Assembly: GCF_024580735.1 (NCBI RefSeq)
Contig: NZ_JANIJX010000009.1
Span: 1 to 64,000, forward strand
Length of the DNA stretch: 64,000 nucleotides
DNA from: Brevibacterium moorei
GTDB taxonomy: Bacteria; Actinomycetota; Actinomycetes; Actinomycetales; Brevibacteriaceae
Direction of reading: 5' to 3'
Below are positions 8,996 to 17,260 of the stretch, in pieces. Numbering within the stretch: position 1 is the first letter of the stretch; each line of letters begins with the position of its first letter. The notes under the pieces are model-generated. The model did not search any database and had not been told where the DNA came from. It saw nothing but the letters and a program-made list of their open reading frames with translations. Both the position numbers and the translations under genes were made by a program.

Positions 8996-10187
8996 TGTGT
9001 CCTCCAGAGGTGTGGGTCGCAGTAGGATCGGCCAGTGCCCGTCGATTGTGTTCCACGATGCACAGGGCACCGGAGCGCACGGTGTGATCGCCGGCCAGCT
9101 CGAAGGCCAGGCGCGTCAGCCGGTCCAATTCCCGGTCGATCATCGCGAAGGCCGAATCGACGTTGGGTTCGACATCGCCGAACAGGGTCCACCACCACCA
9201 GGCGTTGGTGGCCGAATTGGCCAGGAAGTCCGGCACCACCGGCACCCCGCGGGCGGCCAGCAGGGATTCGGCCACCGGCAGCACCGGCATGTTCGCCGCC
9301 TCCACGATGAGCGCTGCGGTGATCCGGTCCTGATTGTCCGGAGTGATGCAGTAGGACACCGCCGCCGGCACCAGGACCTCGCAGTCGATGCCCAGCCAGG
9401 CGTCGCGCTCGAGCACCGCATCGCCCGGGCCCAGGGCCGAGCGGTCGATGCGCCCGGCGGTGGTCCGCGCGGCCAGCAGGGCCTCGACGTCCAGACCGGC
9501 CGGGTTGGCGATCGTCGCGTCGATATCGGACACGGCGACGATCCGCAGGCCGGCGGCGGCTAGGAACCGGGCGCTCGCCCCGCCCATCGAGCCGAAGCCC
9601 TGGACCACGGCGCGCGCGCCCCGGACCGGGATGCCCAGGGTGTCCAGGGCGCTCAGGGCCGCCCGTGCCACGCCGCGCCCGCCCACCAGCAGGTCCAGCC
9701 CGATCCCGCCCGAGGTGACGGCCGCCGCGGCGGCCAGCTTCGCCTCGGCCGCGGTTATCGTCTGCGCCGAGGCGCCCAGGCGCTGGTAGGCCGCCTGCAC
9801 TCCGCTGCGCAGCCCGGCGGCGGTGACGGCCGCGTCGAGGCCCTCCTGGCGGATCCCCAGGTCCTCGCCGACGGCCCAATAGGATTCGAGGATCGGGCGC
9901 AGATCGGCGATGAACCGATCGAGCACCGCCTGTGCGTCGGGGGCGTCCGGATCGTAGTCGATCCCGCCCTTGGCCCCGCCGAAGGGCAGGTAGTTCGCGC
10001 CAGGCCGGAAGTGCAGGGCCTCCTTGAGCGACATGGCCCGCGCCAGGCCCCTGACCTCGTCGAGGGTGCAGCCGGGGCGCATCCGCAGGCCCCCGCTGGC
10101 GGCCCCGCCGAGCAGTTCGGTGATGACGACGTGGGCGGTCGCAGGGGAGTGGCGGTCGTGCCAGGCGATCTCCAGGAAGTTCTGCAT
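8988..10187 (-). CDS. Glu/Leu/Phe/Val-type amino-acid dehydrogenase
   Basis: The 399-residue product should oxidatively deaminate an amino acid to its 2-oxo acid with NAD(P). Visible active-site elements are the lysine in MSLKEAL (55), the lysine in FGGAKGG (73), the aspartate in VGEDLG (about 109), and the Rossmann motif VQGFGSMGG. Overall size and spacing fit the leucine/phenylalanine/valine branch better than hexameric glutamate dehydrogenases, but specificity cannot be fixed. The start has AAGGAG four bases upstream of ATG. The gene lies 22 bases after the TetR gene and overlaps the decarboxylase gene, so the three should be co-expressed. Confidence 0.85.
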   Translation of the reverse strand: MQNFLEIAWHDRHSPATAHVVITELLGGAASGGLRMRPGCTLDEVRGLARAMSLKEALHFRPGANYLPFGGAKGGIDYDPDAPDAQAVLDRFIADLRPILESYWAVGEDLGIRQEGLDAAVTAAGLRSGVQAAYQRLGASAQTITAAEAKLAAAAAVTSGGIGLDLLVGGRGVARAALSALDTLGIPVRGARAVVQGFGSMGGASARFLAAAGLRIVAVSDIDATIANPAGLDVEALLAARTTAGRIDRSALGPGDAVLERDAWLGIDCEVLVPAAVSYCITPDNQDRITAALIVEAANMPVLPVAESLLAARGVPVVPDFLANSATNAWWWWTLFGDVEPNVDSAFAMIDRELDRLTRLAFELAGDHTVRSGALCIVEHNRRALADPTATHTSGGHND

Positions 10188-10209
10188 GGAGCTCCTTACC
10201 GTTGTGGAG

Positions 10210-10821
10210 TTATTGTTGCGGGATCAGGCGGTCGGCGGGAATGTCGAGTTCCCGGGCCAGCGCCTCGGTCGCCCAGGCCCGCAGGGTGTCGGCGGGCAGG
10301 TCGCGGCGGTAGACGACCTGCTGGATGGCCAGCCCGTCGAGCAGCGCATGGACCCGCAGCGTGGCCGCGCGCGGATCGGCCACCCGGAACTCACCGGCGG
10401 CCCGCCCTTCGGCCAGCAGGTCACAGAAGGCGGCCTTCCAGCGGTCGTCGAGCTCCCGGGTGATCGCGGTGGCCCGCTCATCGCGGCCGGCGAACGCCCA
10501 GCCCTCGATCCAGAAGCGCCAACCGGCTGCCCGCTCGCTGGGCGCATACCAGCGCAGCATGCCGGGCAGGCGCTCGCAGGCGCTGCCGCCGGCGCCGGCC
10601 AGGTCCTCGAGCCGGGCGATGTCGCGATCGGCCACGAACTGCAGGGCCTGGGTGATGAGGGCGTCGAGGGTGGAGAAGTGGTACATGATGAGCGCGGGGC
10701 TCACCCCCAGTTCGCGTGCCACATCCGCCACTCGCACGCCGCCGGTGCCGTGTGCTGCGATCTGGTCGGCGGTCGTCTCCAGGATCTCCGCGCGGCGCTG
10801 CTGCGAGGTTTTGCGCGTCAC
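10210..10821 (-). CDS. TetR/AcrR-family transcriptional regulator (BetI-like C-terminus)
   Basis: The 203-residue protein has an N-terminal helix-turn-helix (DVARELGVSPALIMYHFSTLDALI, about residues 27-50) and a C-terminal ligand domain. Its WRFWIEGWAFAGRDE segment resembles the BetI-type subgroup. The GTG at 10821 starts two bases after the stop of the solute-binding gene, so the regulator is embedded in the operon it probably controls. A longer upstream reading in the same frame would run inside the solute-binding gene and is not real. The likely operator is the perfect palindrome at 12693-12708. The inducing ligand is unknown. Confidence 0.85.
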   Translation of the reverse strand: MTRKTSQQRRAEILETTADQIAAHGTGGVRVADVARELGVSPALIMYHFSTLDALITQALQFVADRDIARLEDLAGAGGSACERLPGMLRWYAPSERAAGWRFWIEGWAFAGRDERATAITRELDDRWKAAFCDLLAEGRAAGEFRVADPRAATLRVHALLDGLAIQQVVYRRDLPADTLRAWATEALARELDIPADRLIPQQ

Positions 10822-10823
10822 CG

Positions 10824-12650
10824 TCAGTCCTGCACGGTCCAGTCCTGGAAGTTCCAGAACAGGGTGGGCATGACGGTGATGGGGTCGACTCCCTGCACCC
10901 TGTTGCGGGAGGACACGATTGCGGGGAACTGGTAGAGGATCGTGCCGTAGGCATCGTCGACCAGGTGCTTTTCGACGTCGCCCAGCAGGGCCGTCTGTTT
11001 GGTTTCGTCGGTTTGGGTCTGCAGATCGTCCAGCAGCTTGTCCACCGTGGGGTTGGAGTACTTGCCGGCGTTGTTGGTCCCGCCCGTGCGGAAGTAGGAG
11101 TCGGTCTCCGTCTTCGCGGTGGTCTCCGTGGCCCAGCCGAACAGCCCAGCGTCGTAGGTCTCCGTGTTGTTCAGGTGTGCGCTCCACTGTGGGTCGGCAT
11201 TGGCGACGACCTCGAAGCCGGCCTTCTCCGCGCTCTCCTTGATCAGCTGGAAGACCTGTTCGCGGCGCGGATTGTCCTTGGCGTAGAGGATGCGGACCTT
11301 CGGTTTGTCCGCGCCGGCCTCCTGCAGCAGGGACTTGGCCTTGTCCGTGTCGAGGGTGCCGAAGCCGTCCTTGAGCCCGTTCTGCGCGACGATCGTGTCG
11401 TACGCGGGCGAGCCGGGGACCTGGGTGAAGGAATCGCGGGTGGTGGCGTCCGGGTTCAGCGGCTTGATGATGTCGTCGACGATCTTCTGGCGCGGCACCG
11501 ACATGAGGAACGCCTGCCTGACCTTCTTTGCCTTCTCCTTGTCCCCGCCGTAGCTGGCCGGATCGAAGGGGCCCTTGTTGTCGAATACCGTGTCGAGGTG
11601 TTCATAGGTGCCGTCCAGGCCGTTCTGAGTGGTCACCCCGTCGAGTGCATCCAGGGATTTGCGGATATCGGCTGTGGGCTGCGGGTCGATCACGTCGACC
11701 TCGCCGTTCTGCAGGGCCTGGACCGCGGCGGTGGGGTCCTCGTTGTAGCGGATGGTGATCTTGTCCAGCTTGGGTTTGCGGCTGCCCTGGTAGTCATCGC
11801 GGCGTTCCAGGGTGACGTACTGGTCCTTTTTGAACTCCGTCATCTTATAGGGCCCCGTGCCGATGAGCAGGTCCGGGTCGTCGGGCAGTGTGGTGAAGTC
11901 GAAGCCCGAGTTCCAGACATTGGCGATCTTCGCCAGTGCGGCCTTGTCGTCGTCTTTGAACGCCTTGAGGATGGCGGCGTTGGCCTTGGTGGGATCGTCG
12001 ATGCCCAGGGCCTTCTTCGCCACGATGTGGGCGGGCAGGCCGGAGTCCTGGATCGTCATATTGATATTCCAGTCGGCGAAGGGCCGGGAGTAGGCGAAGG
12101 TCGCGGTCTTCCCGTCAGCGGAGACTTCGGGGAAGTCCTTGATCAGCGCCAGCCCGGGGTCGGCGGAGTTGAAGATGACGCTCTTGCCCTTCTGCTTCTT
12201 CACGTAGCCGTCCTCGTCGGTGGCATCGGCGGCCTCCTTGGTGTTGAAGTTGCCACTGCGCGCGCCCCAGGCCAGCACCAGGTCGGCCGCGGAGTAGGGC
12301 GTGCCGTCGGACCATTTCGCGGTGTCCGCGATCGAGTACTTGACCTTCATCGGCTTATCGGAGACCTTCTCCACCGTGCCGAAGGAGGGATTGGGCTGCA
12401 GCTTGAGGTCCTTGTCGTAGTAGGAGAAGGCGTCGTTCATCATGTAGGTGACGTTCGAATTGGTCACGGCATTGCCGCTGTTGGTCTCCGCGTTCATGGA
12501 GTAGAAGACCTGATCGGACATGACCGAGACCTCGGAATTCCCGCCGCCGGCCTCCTGGGCCGGTGAGTCCGCGGTGTTCGGCGTGCACCCGGCCAACAGC
12601 AGGGCCGTGGTAGCCGACAGGGCGCAGATCGTCTTGGTGGGCTTGAACAT
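10824..12650 (-). CDS. ABC transporter substrate-binding lipoprotein (SBP family 5, peptide-type)
   Basis: The 608-residue protein begins with a signal peptide ending LLLAGC, a lipobox. It continues with features of the DppA/OppA class: KVKYSIADTAKWSDGTPYSAADLVLAW, GTGPYKMTEFKKDQYVTLER and QNGEVDVIDPQ. These proteins capture peptides, amino-acid derivatives or other solutes outside the cell. No permease or ATPase genes accompany it here, so it must share a transporter encoded elsewhere, or act as a sensor. It is the first gene of the minus-strand operon that continues with TetR, dehydrogenase and decarboxylase. Confidence 0.88.
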   Translation of the reverse strand: MFKPTKTICALSATTALLLAGCTPNTADSPAQEAGGGNSEVSVMSDQVFYSMNAETNSGNAVTNSNVTYMMNDAFSYYDKDLKLQPNPSFGTVEKVSDKPMKVKYSIADTAKWSDGTPYSAADLVLAWGARSGNFNTKEAADATDEDGYVKKQKGKSVIFNSADPGLALIKDFPEVSADGKTATFAYSRPFADWNINMTIQDSGLPAHIVAKKALGIDDPTKANAAILKAFKDDDKAALAKIANVWNSGFDFTTLPDDPDLLIGTGPYKMTEFKKDQYVTLERRDDYQGSRKPKLDKITIRYNEDPTAAVQALQNGEVDVIDPQPTADIRKSLDALDGVTTQNGLDGTYEHLDTVFDNKGPFDPASYGGDKEKAKKVRQAFLMSVPRQKIVDDIIKPLNPDATTRDSFTQVPGSPAYDTIVAQNGLKDGFGTLDTDKAKSLLQEAGADKPKVRILYAKDNPRREQVFQLIKESAEKAGFEVVANADPQWSAHLNNTETYDAGLFGWATETTAKTETDSYFRTGGTNNAGKYSNPTVDKLLDDLQTQTDETKQTALLGDVEKHLVDDAYGTILYQFPAIVSSRNRVQGVDPITVMPTLFWNFQDWTVQD

Positions 12651-12692
12651 GGGAGTGTCCTCTCAAGGTGGCTTGCGTCATTTCAGCCTATC

Positions 12693-12708
12693 CTGAATGG
12701 CCATTCAG
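12693..12708. promoter_or_regulatory. Perfect 16-bp palindrome, probable TetR operator
   Basis: CTGAATGGCCATTCAG is a perfect inverted repeat between the divergent solute-binding gene (start 12650) and DUF885 gene (start 12761). Size and symmetry suit a TetR-family dimer, and the TetR gene is second in the adjacent operon. It lies 43 bases before the lipoprotein start and 53 before the DUF885 start, so it could control both. Confidence 0.65.
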
Positions 12709-12760
12709 TTCCAGGGGGCCTGCTGCTGTGCGCGAGTGCGGGCCCCGATAGGGTGCAGGT

Positions 12761-14512
12761 ATGAACTCTTCGAAGCCCGTTTCCGGCGTTGGTGCTGATG
12801 GCCGCGGAGCCGGCGTTGCTGCCGGCAATGCCGCCGGTCCGGCCCGCGTCCTGTCCGCGATCGACGCACTGGCCGATGAATACGCGGACCGGGTGATCGC
12901 CCGGATGCCCTCCTGGCAGGTCTACCTGGGAATCGAGGGGGACCCGGCAGGGCTGGACGACTACTCCCCGGACGCGGTAGACGCGGCGGCCGAGCTGAAT
13001 GCGCAGACCCTGGCCCGGCTGGAGCAGATCGAGAGTTCCGCCGCCCCCGGAGCCTTCGACGAGGTCGACGCGGTCACCGCCGACGCCCTGCGCGAACGCC
13101 TGGGGCTGGCCGCCGATATGCATGCCGCCGGCCTGGATCTGGCGCCGCTCAACAACATCGAATCGGCCACGCAGTTCATCCGCAACACCTTCGACCTGCT
13201 GCCGAAGTCCACCGCCGATGACTGGGAGTCCAACGCTGCGCGGATGCACAGCGTGGCCGGCAGCCTGCGAGGCTATGCCGAGTCGCTGCGCCGGGCCGTA
13301 GCGGCAGGAAAGGCACCCACCCGCCGGCAGGTCGCCTCGGTCGTGGAGCAGACGGATGAGGTGACCCGGGGCGATGGCTTCTTCGACACCTTCATCGCAG
13401 GCGCCCCCGAGGCGCAGGCCGCCCGTCTGCGCACTGCGGCCGACGCCGCCAAGGCCGCCTACGGGGAACTGGCGGAGTTCTTAACGCGTGAGATCCTGCC
13501 GGCCACCGCGGCCGATGACGCCTGCGGGCGGGAGGACTACGCCCTGTACAGCAGGCAATTCCTGGGCGCCGAGGTGGACTTCGAGGAGACCTACGCCTGG
13601 GCACTGGACGAGGTCGAGCGGCTGCACGCGGCCCAGCAGGCCACCGCCGAGGCCCTGTACCCCGGCGCCACCGTCGCCGAGGCCATGGAACGGTTGGACC
13701 GGGAACCGGAGCGGATACTGCACGGGGCCGAGGAACTGCGGGCCTGGATGCAGGGGGTGGCCGACGAGTCGATCCGCGCGGTGAACGGGACGTACTTCGA
13801 CATTCCCGAACCGCTGCAGCGCATCGAGTGCATGGTCATCCCCAATGGCTCGGGCGAGGTCTACTATTCGGGGCCGACAGACGACTTCTCACGCCCTGGC
13901 CGGATGTGGTGGTCGGTGCCGCGCGGGGTCACCGACTTCACCACCTGGCAGGAGAAGACGACCGTCTTCCACGAGGGGGTGCCGGGGCATCACCTGCAAA
14001 TGGGTGGGGCGACGTACAACCGGGCCACGCTGAACAATTGGCGCCGCAACCTGTGCTGGGTGTCGGGGCATGGCGAGGGCTGGGCGCTGTACGCCGAGGC
14101 GCTGATGGCCGAACTGGGCTTTATGGACGAGCCGGGGGACTATATGGGCACCCTGGACTCGCAGATGCTGCGCGCCACCCGTGTGGTCGTGGACCTGGGC
14201 GTGCACCTGGGACTGGCTGCGCCGAAGTCAGTGGGCGGCGGGACCTGGGATGCGGACAAGGCCTGGACCTATCTGCGCGCCCACCTGGCCACCGTCGACA
14301 CGTCCCTGCGGTTCGAGTGGACCCGGTACATGACCTGGCCTGGGCAGGCGGCCAGCTATAAGATCGGCCAGCGGATCTGGGAGCAATTGCGGGCAGACGC
14401 CCAGGGTGCTGCCGTTGCCGCGGGCCGGGCCTTCGACCTTAAGGACTTCCACTCCCGCGCTCTGGACCTGGGCTCGGTGGGCCTGAGCACCCTGCAGAAG
14501 TTCGTGGGGTAG
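12761..14512 (+). CDS. DUF885 family protein (putative zinc peptidase)
   Basis: The 583-residue protein matches the DUF885 family. It has the conserved HEGVPGHH motif at residues 404-411, the likely metal site, followed by the family-typical tail SYKIGQRIWEQLR. No signal peptide is visible, suggesting a cytoplasmic enzyme. Family members are generally thought to be metallopeptidase-like, but the substrate is not established. It is divergent from the solute-binding/decarboxylase operon and shares its putative TetR operator, so it might trim imported peptides before the amino acid is deaminated. That link is inference. Confidence 0.8.
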   Translation: MNSSKPVSGVGADGRGAGVAAGNAAGPARVLSAIDALADEYADRVIARMPSWQVYLGIEGDPAGLDDYSPDAVDAAAELNAQTLARLEQIESSAAPGAFDEVDAVTADALRERLGLAADMHAAGLDLAPLNNIESATQFIRNTFDLLPKSTADDWESNAARMHSVAGSLRGYAESLRRAVAAGKAPTRRQVASVVEQTDEVTRGDGFFDTFIAGAPEAQAARLRTAADAAKAAYGELAEFLTREILPATAADDACGREDYALYSRQFLGAEVDFEETYAWALDEVERLHAAQQATAEALYPGATVAEAMERLDREPERILHGAEELRAWMQGVADESIRAVNGTYFDIPEPLQRIECMVIPNGSGEVYYSGPTDDFSRPGRMWWSVPRGVTDFTTWQEKTTVFHEGVPGHHLQMGGATYNRATLNNWRRNLCWVSGHGEGWALYAEALMAELGFMDEPGDYMGTLDSQMLRATRVVVDLGVHLGLAAPKSVGGGTWDADKAWTYLRAHLATVDTSLRFEWTRYMTWPGQAASYKIGQRIWEQLRADAQGAAVAAGRAFDLKDFHSRALDLGSVGLSTLQKFVG

Positions 14513-14538
14513 CAACGCAAGCGAGGTCAAAATATCAT

Positions 14539-14567
14539 TCGACATGTATATGCATCTGAAGTAATGT
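14539..14567 (+). promoter_or_regulatory. Promoter of the HigBA-like toxin-antitoxin pair
   Basis: TCGACA (14539-14544) and TAATGT (14562-14567) are separated by 17 bases. The GTG start at 14574 follows only six bases after the -10 box, so the mRNA is probably leaderless. The near-palindromic ATGTATATGCAT between the boxes could be the autoregulatory site. Confidence 0.5.
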
Positions 14568-14573
14568 AGGGGT

Positions 14574-14891
14574 GTGGAAATATGGACGGTGGTCTACTCC
14601 GACGAAGTGCAAGCGTGGCTCGACGGCCTCACCGCTGGGCAGTACGCTACGGTGCGTCGAGTGGTTGCGCGTCTCGAGGTGGCGGGTAATATGCTTCGCA
14701 TGCCGCTGTCGAAGCCGCTTGGTGAGGGGCTCTTCGAACTCCGCTTCAACTTGGAGAATAAGGCTCGGCGCATCACCTACACCTTTCAGCCAGAGCAGCG
14801 CATTATCACCCTGACTACCTTTTATAAGCAGAAGAACAACGAGCGTAGGGAGATTCTCCGCGCTCGCCGTGCACAGAAGGAGCAATCATGA
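14574..14891 (+). CDS. higB: HigB-like toxin (RelE/ParE superfamily, Gp49 type)
   Basis: The 105-residue basic protein reads as a HigB/Gp49-type mRNA interferase. It has an N-terminal VVYSDEVQAWLDGL helix, FELRFNLENKARRITYTF beta strands, and a C-terminal TTFYKQKNNERREILRARR tail rich in basic residues. Such toxins cut ribosome-bound mRNA and are neutralised by a partner. It comes first and overlaps the antitoxin start by four bases (ATGA), the order usual for HigBA-type modules. A GTG at 14572 is in another frame and gives no family sequence. Confidence 0.85.
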   Translation: MEIWTVVYSDEVQAWLDGLTAGQYATVRRVVARLEVAGNMLRMPLSKPLGEGLFELRFNLENKARRITYTFQPEQRIITLTTFYKQKNNERREILRARRAQKEQS

Positions 14892-15184
14892 CTATCGAAG
14901 CCTCTGAATATCACGCCAAGCGTCTCGCGGCCATGCCTCCTGAGGAACGGGCAGAGTTTGATGTTGCTTCCGATGTTGCGGAGCTTTCCCTCGACCTTGC
15001 TCAGGCCATTTACGATGCACGGCATGAAGCGGGAATGACACAGGCACAGCTCGCTGCGGCGATGGGGGTTACGCAGTCCTATATTTCCAACCTCGAAGGC
15101 GGAGGTAGCCTCCCTACGCTCAAGACTCTGGCCCGGGTGGCTCGTTCCACAGGCGGACACCTGAGCGTCAAGTTCGCGGCTTGA
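14888..15184 (+). CDS. higA: HigA-like antitoxin, XRE-family HTH
   Basis: The 98-residue protein has a Cro/C1-type helix-turn-helix (IYDARHEAGMTQAQLAAAMGVTQSYISNLEGG, about residues 40-71) and an N-terminal arm that probably contacts the toxin. Such proteins neutralise the toxin and repress the shared promoter. It is translationally coupled to the toxin by a four-base overlap. The pair sits next to the restriction operon, as toxin-antitoxin modules often do in defence islands. Confidence 0.87.
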   Translation: MTIEASEYHAKRLAAMPPEERAEFDVASDVAELSLDLAQAIYDARHEAGMTQAQLAAAMGVTQSYISNLEGGGSLPTLKTLARVARSTGGHLSVKFAA

Positions 15185-15289
15185 ACCGAGCAATCGTGCT
15201 TCTTGATCGGTAATTCGATGAAGCGCTGGTGTGGCCTCGCCGCAGACCAGCTGACGAGCTCCGAGGTCGTCAGCTAGTCCGAGGGTTCG

Positions 15290-15478
15290 TCAGTCGTCGT
15301 GGGATGACTGTTTGCGCTGGCCGCGACGATGCGCGGAAACCTCTGCGACCTTCCCATTGGGCATGCGCCGCTTGTGGGCACGGATGACGTGACCGGTGGA
15401 CGTTTTAGTAGCTTCGACCGCTGGCTCTGGCTGGCCTGTGGTGTTCTCTGACACGGGGCTTGTTTGTGCGTCTGACAT
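15290..15478 (-). CDS. Small protein of unknown function (62 aa), last gene of the restriction operon
   Basis: The gene is real by its ribosome site: AAGGAG sits seven bases before ATG 15478. It follows the 586-aa gene by 21 bases on the same strand. The N-terminal half is polar and low in complexity. The C-terminal half reads VIRAHKRRMPNGKVAEVSAH followed by RRGQRK, basic, and it resembles the last 28 residues of the upstream protein. I recognise no named family. The basic tail could bind nucleic acid or be a recognition tag, but that is a guess. Confidence 0.7.
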   Translation of the reverse strand: MSDAQTSPVSENTTGQPEPAVEATKTSTGHVIRAHKRRMPNGKVAEVSAHRRGQRKQSSHDD

Positions 15479-15499
15479 GGTTGTTCTCCTTCTGATTGG

Positions 15500-17260
15500 T
15501 TATTTGCGTTTTTTCCCGCCGGTCCGATAGGCGGATACCAGGGTATGTCCCCCGCTGGGAACTCGTCTCTTATACCCACGGGTATTATGAGGTTTCCTTT
15601 GTGTGGTTGGCTCCGGTGGTACTGAGATGGTTGTTAACTCTGGCGCGATAGCCCGGGCTCTGTCATTCTCAATTAGATGTTCGATTCGGTACACATCTGT
15701 AGGATAGAACTTATTTCCTGACACTTGTTCAGCTCGCCGCCAATATTCAGAAACACTTGTCTTGAATATCGATCCTGTTTCGCCAAAAACATATAGTATT
15801 GCGATATTTGTCAAGAGGCGCAATCTGCTGTTGGATCTGTCGCCAGTATCGTTATACGAGGAAAGTCCTAGCTGATCAATAGTGGACCCGGAAGAAAGTT
15901 GCACAATTCCGTTGGCCTGGAAGAACTGTACATAGAGGCGGCTTGCTCCGATGACAGATATGTCAATAATGGAGACATTCCCAGACCCGCCTCGCCATTT
16001 AACTGGGATTTTCTCACTCAGGTAAAGTCTCCAGTGCTTGTGAATTGTCAGTTCTTCAGCGAGGAAACGGGATGCTTGGTCGAGACGGACATCCTTAAGT
16101 GATTGAAACTGTCGCAGTATCTCTTTTGCAACAGATTCGCCTACCAGTACGACTGCACAAGGACGGGACCCCGAGGATACTACCTTAGTTTGAGGTATGC
16201 TCCCTGATAATGTGTTGATACCCCTAGTTTCTTGAAGTCGGGTGGGGTTGGAAGACTTGGTTTCTTTCTTGCTTAAGGATTGGGCTACTTCCGACCAGCC
16301 TACACTTGTGCATAGATCCGCGAGTGCTTTTTTCTTATTTCGGTCACCTGCGCATCTAACCAGAATTTCGGTAAAATCTTTTTTCCGTGAATTGGAAGAT
16401 CCTCTTAAGCGAATCTGCACCGTCATTTCCCTGAGCCTCGCTTGTGCGCCGGGAGAGTTTCGTAGTCCTGCTGTTGTTATAAAATCTGCTTGGTCAACCC
16501 AAGGCAAGGTTTTAACCCGGGACTGTAGTGCAGACCACAAGATTGAGCTAAGCTCGGTCGATTGTAATCTGGAAATTTCGGTAGGCCAGTCAAAAAGCGG
16601 GTTGAATGGCATAGTATGGGCAAAATGGTAGCTTATTACGTCGGCGGGACTTCTCCTGCTGCGAGTCACTGGCGCATGCCCGAGCTGCATGCTCCTGAAG
16701 CTTTGCTTGTCAAGAAATTCATTGTACTGAGTGATTATCGCATCTGGGGTGAATGGCTCAGGATTGATAGAGTATACCAGGTCTGCAAATTCGTTCCATC
16801 CTAGTCTGTCTGAGATTTCGGAAATTAAGTCATATTCTTTAATCAATTTCGAAATGCGACGTTCGACTTCCTCAACTTGTTCCTTGTTGTAGGGGTTTGA
16901 TTTGCGAATCAGGTTTTGTATAGCGGTGTTGGTGTGGGTGTTTGGTGATGCGGTAAGGCTGAGGATGAAACGTGCCTGATCCCACCAGCTCTGTGTTTTT
17001 ACTCTGAGAGATAGGCCAAGCGCTAATGCTGTGCGTAAGGGTGAGTCCGGGAGTGCTATTGTCTCAGATATCCAGTCGGTTTGAACAGGCATGGCGCATA
17101 TTGTCTGAAAGTCATTAGCCAGGGCGTCGAGGAGCTCTCTGTCTTTAAGGGTCCGGTACGAGTCAAATCGCGTGGTGCTGGTTCGGATCTGGAACTGGTC
17201 CAGGAAATTTCGATACTGCTTGATGAGGACGTTGGCTTCGACCCGCTGCTCACCCATCAC
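15500..17260 (-). CDS. Unknown 586-aa protein with internal duplication, coupled to hsdR
   Basis: I do not recognise this family. The protein contains two copies of a mostly helical unit of about 163 residues (roughly 11-164 and 175-331). Matching landmarks are QYRNFLDQ/QYNEFLDK, RVKTQSWWDQARFI/RVKTLPWVDQADFI, and GWNEFADLV/GWSEVAQSL. A different C-terminal domain (about 360-555) follows, then a basic tail GYKRRVPSGGHTLVSAYRTG. There is no signal peptide or membrane segment. Its ATG at 17260 overlaps the hsdR stop by four bases, so translation is coupled to the restriction subunit. Base composition is much poorer in G+C than its neighbours (37% and 40% in two 60-base lines counted), a sign of separate acquisition. 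Confidence 0.85.
   Translation of the reverse strand: MMGEQRVEANVLIKQYRNFLDQFQIRTSTTRFDSYRTLKDRELLDALANDFQTICAMPVQTDWISETIALPDSPLRTALALGLSLRVKTQSWWDQARFILSLTASPNTHTNTAIQNLIRKSNPYNKEQVEEVERRISKLIKEYDLISEISDRLGWNEFADLVYSINPEPFTPDAIITQYNEFLDKQSFRSMQLGHAPVTRSRRSPADVISYHFAHTMPFNPLFDWPTEISRLQSTELSSILWSALQSRVKTLPWVDQADFITTAGLRNSPGAQARLREMTVQIRLRGSSNSRKKDFTEILVRCAGDRNKKKALADLCTSVGWSEVAQSLSKKETKSSNPTRLQETRGINTLSGSIPQTKVVSSGSRPCAVVLVGESVAKEILRQFQSLKDVRLDQASRFLAEELTIHKHWRLYLSEKIPVKWRGGSGNVSIIDISVIGASRLYVQFFQANGIVQLSSGSTIDQLGLSSYNDTGDRSNSRLRLLTNIAILYVFGETGSIFKTSVSEYWRRAEQVSGNKFYPTDVYRIEHLIENDRARAIAPELTTISVPPEPTTQRKPHNTRGYKRRVPSGGHTLVSAYRTGGKKRK

Noticed and set aside
10716..12566. Long plus-strand reading opposite the solute-binding lipoprotein gene
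   Set aside because: Valine/glycine-rich without recognisable domains or a ribosome site, while the minus strand encodes a signal peptide and clear binding-protein motifs.
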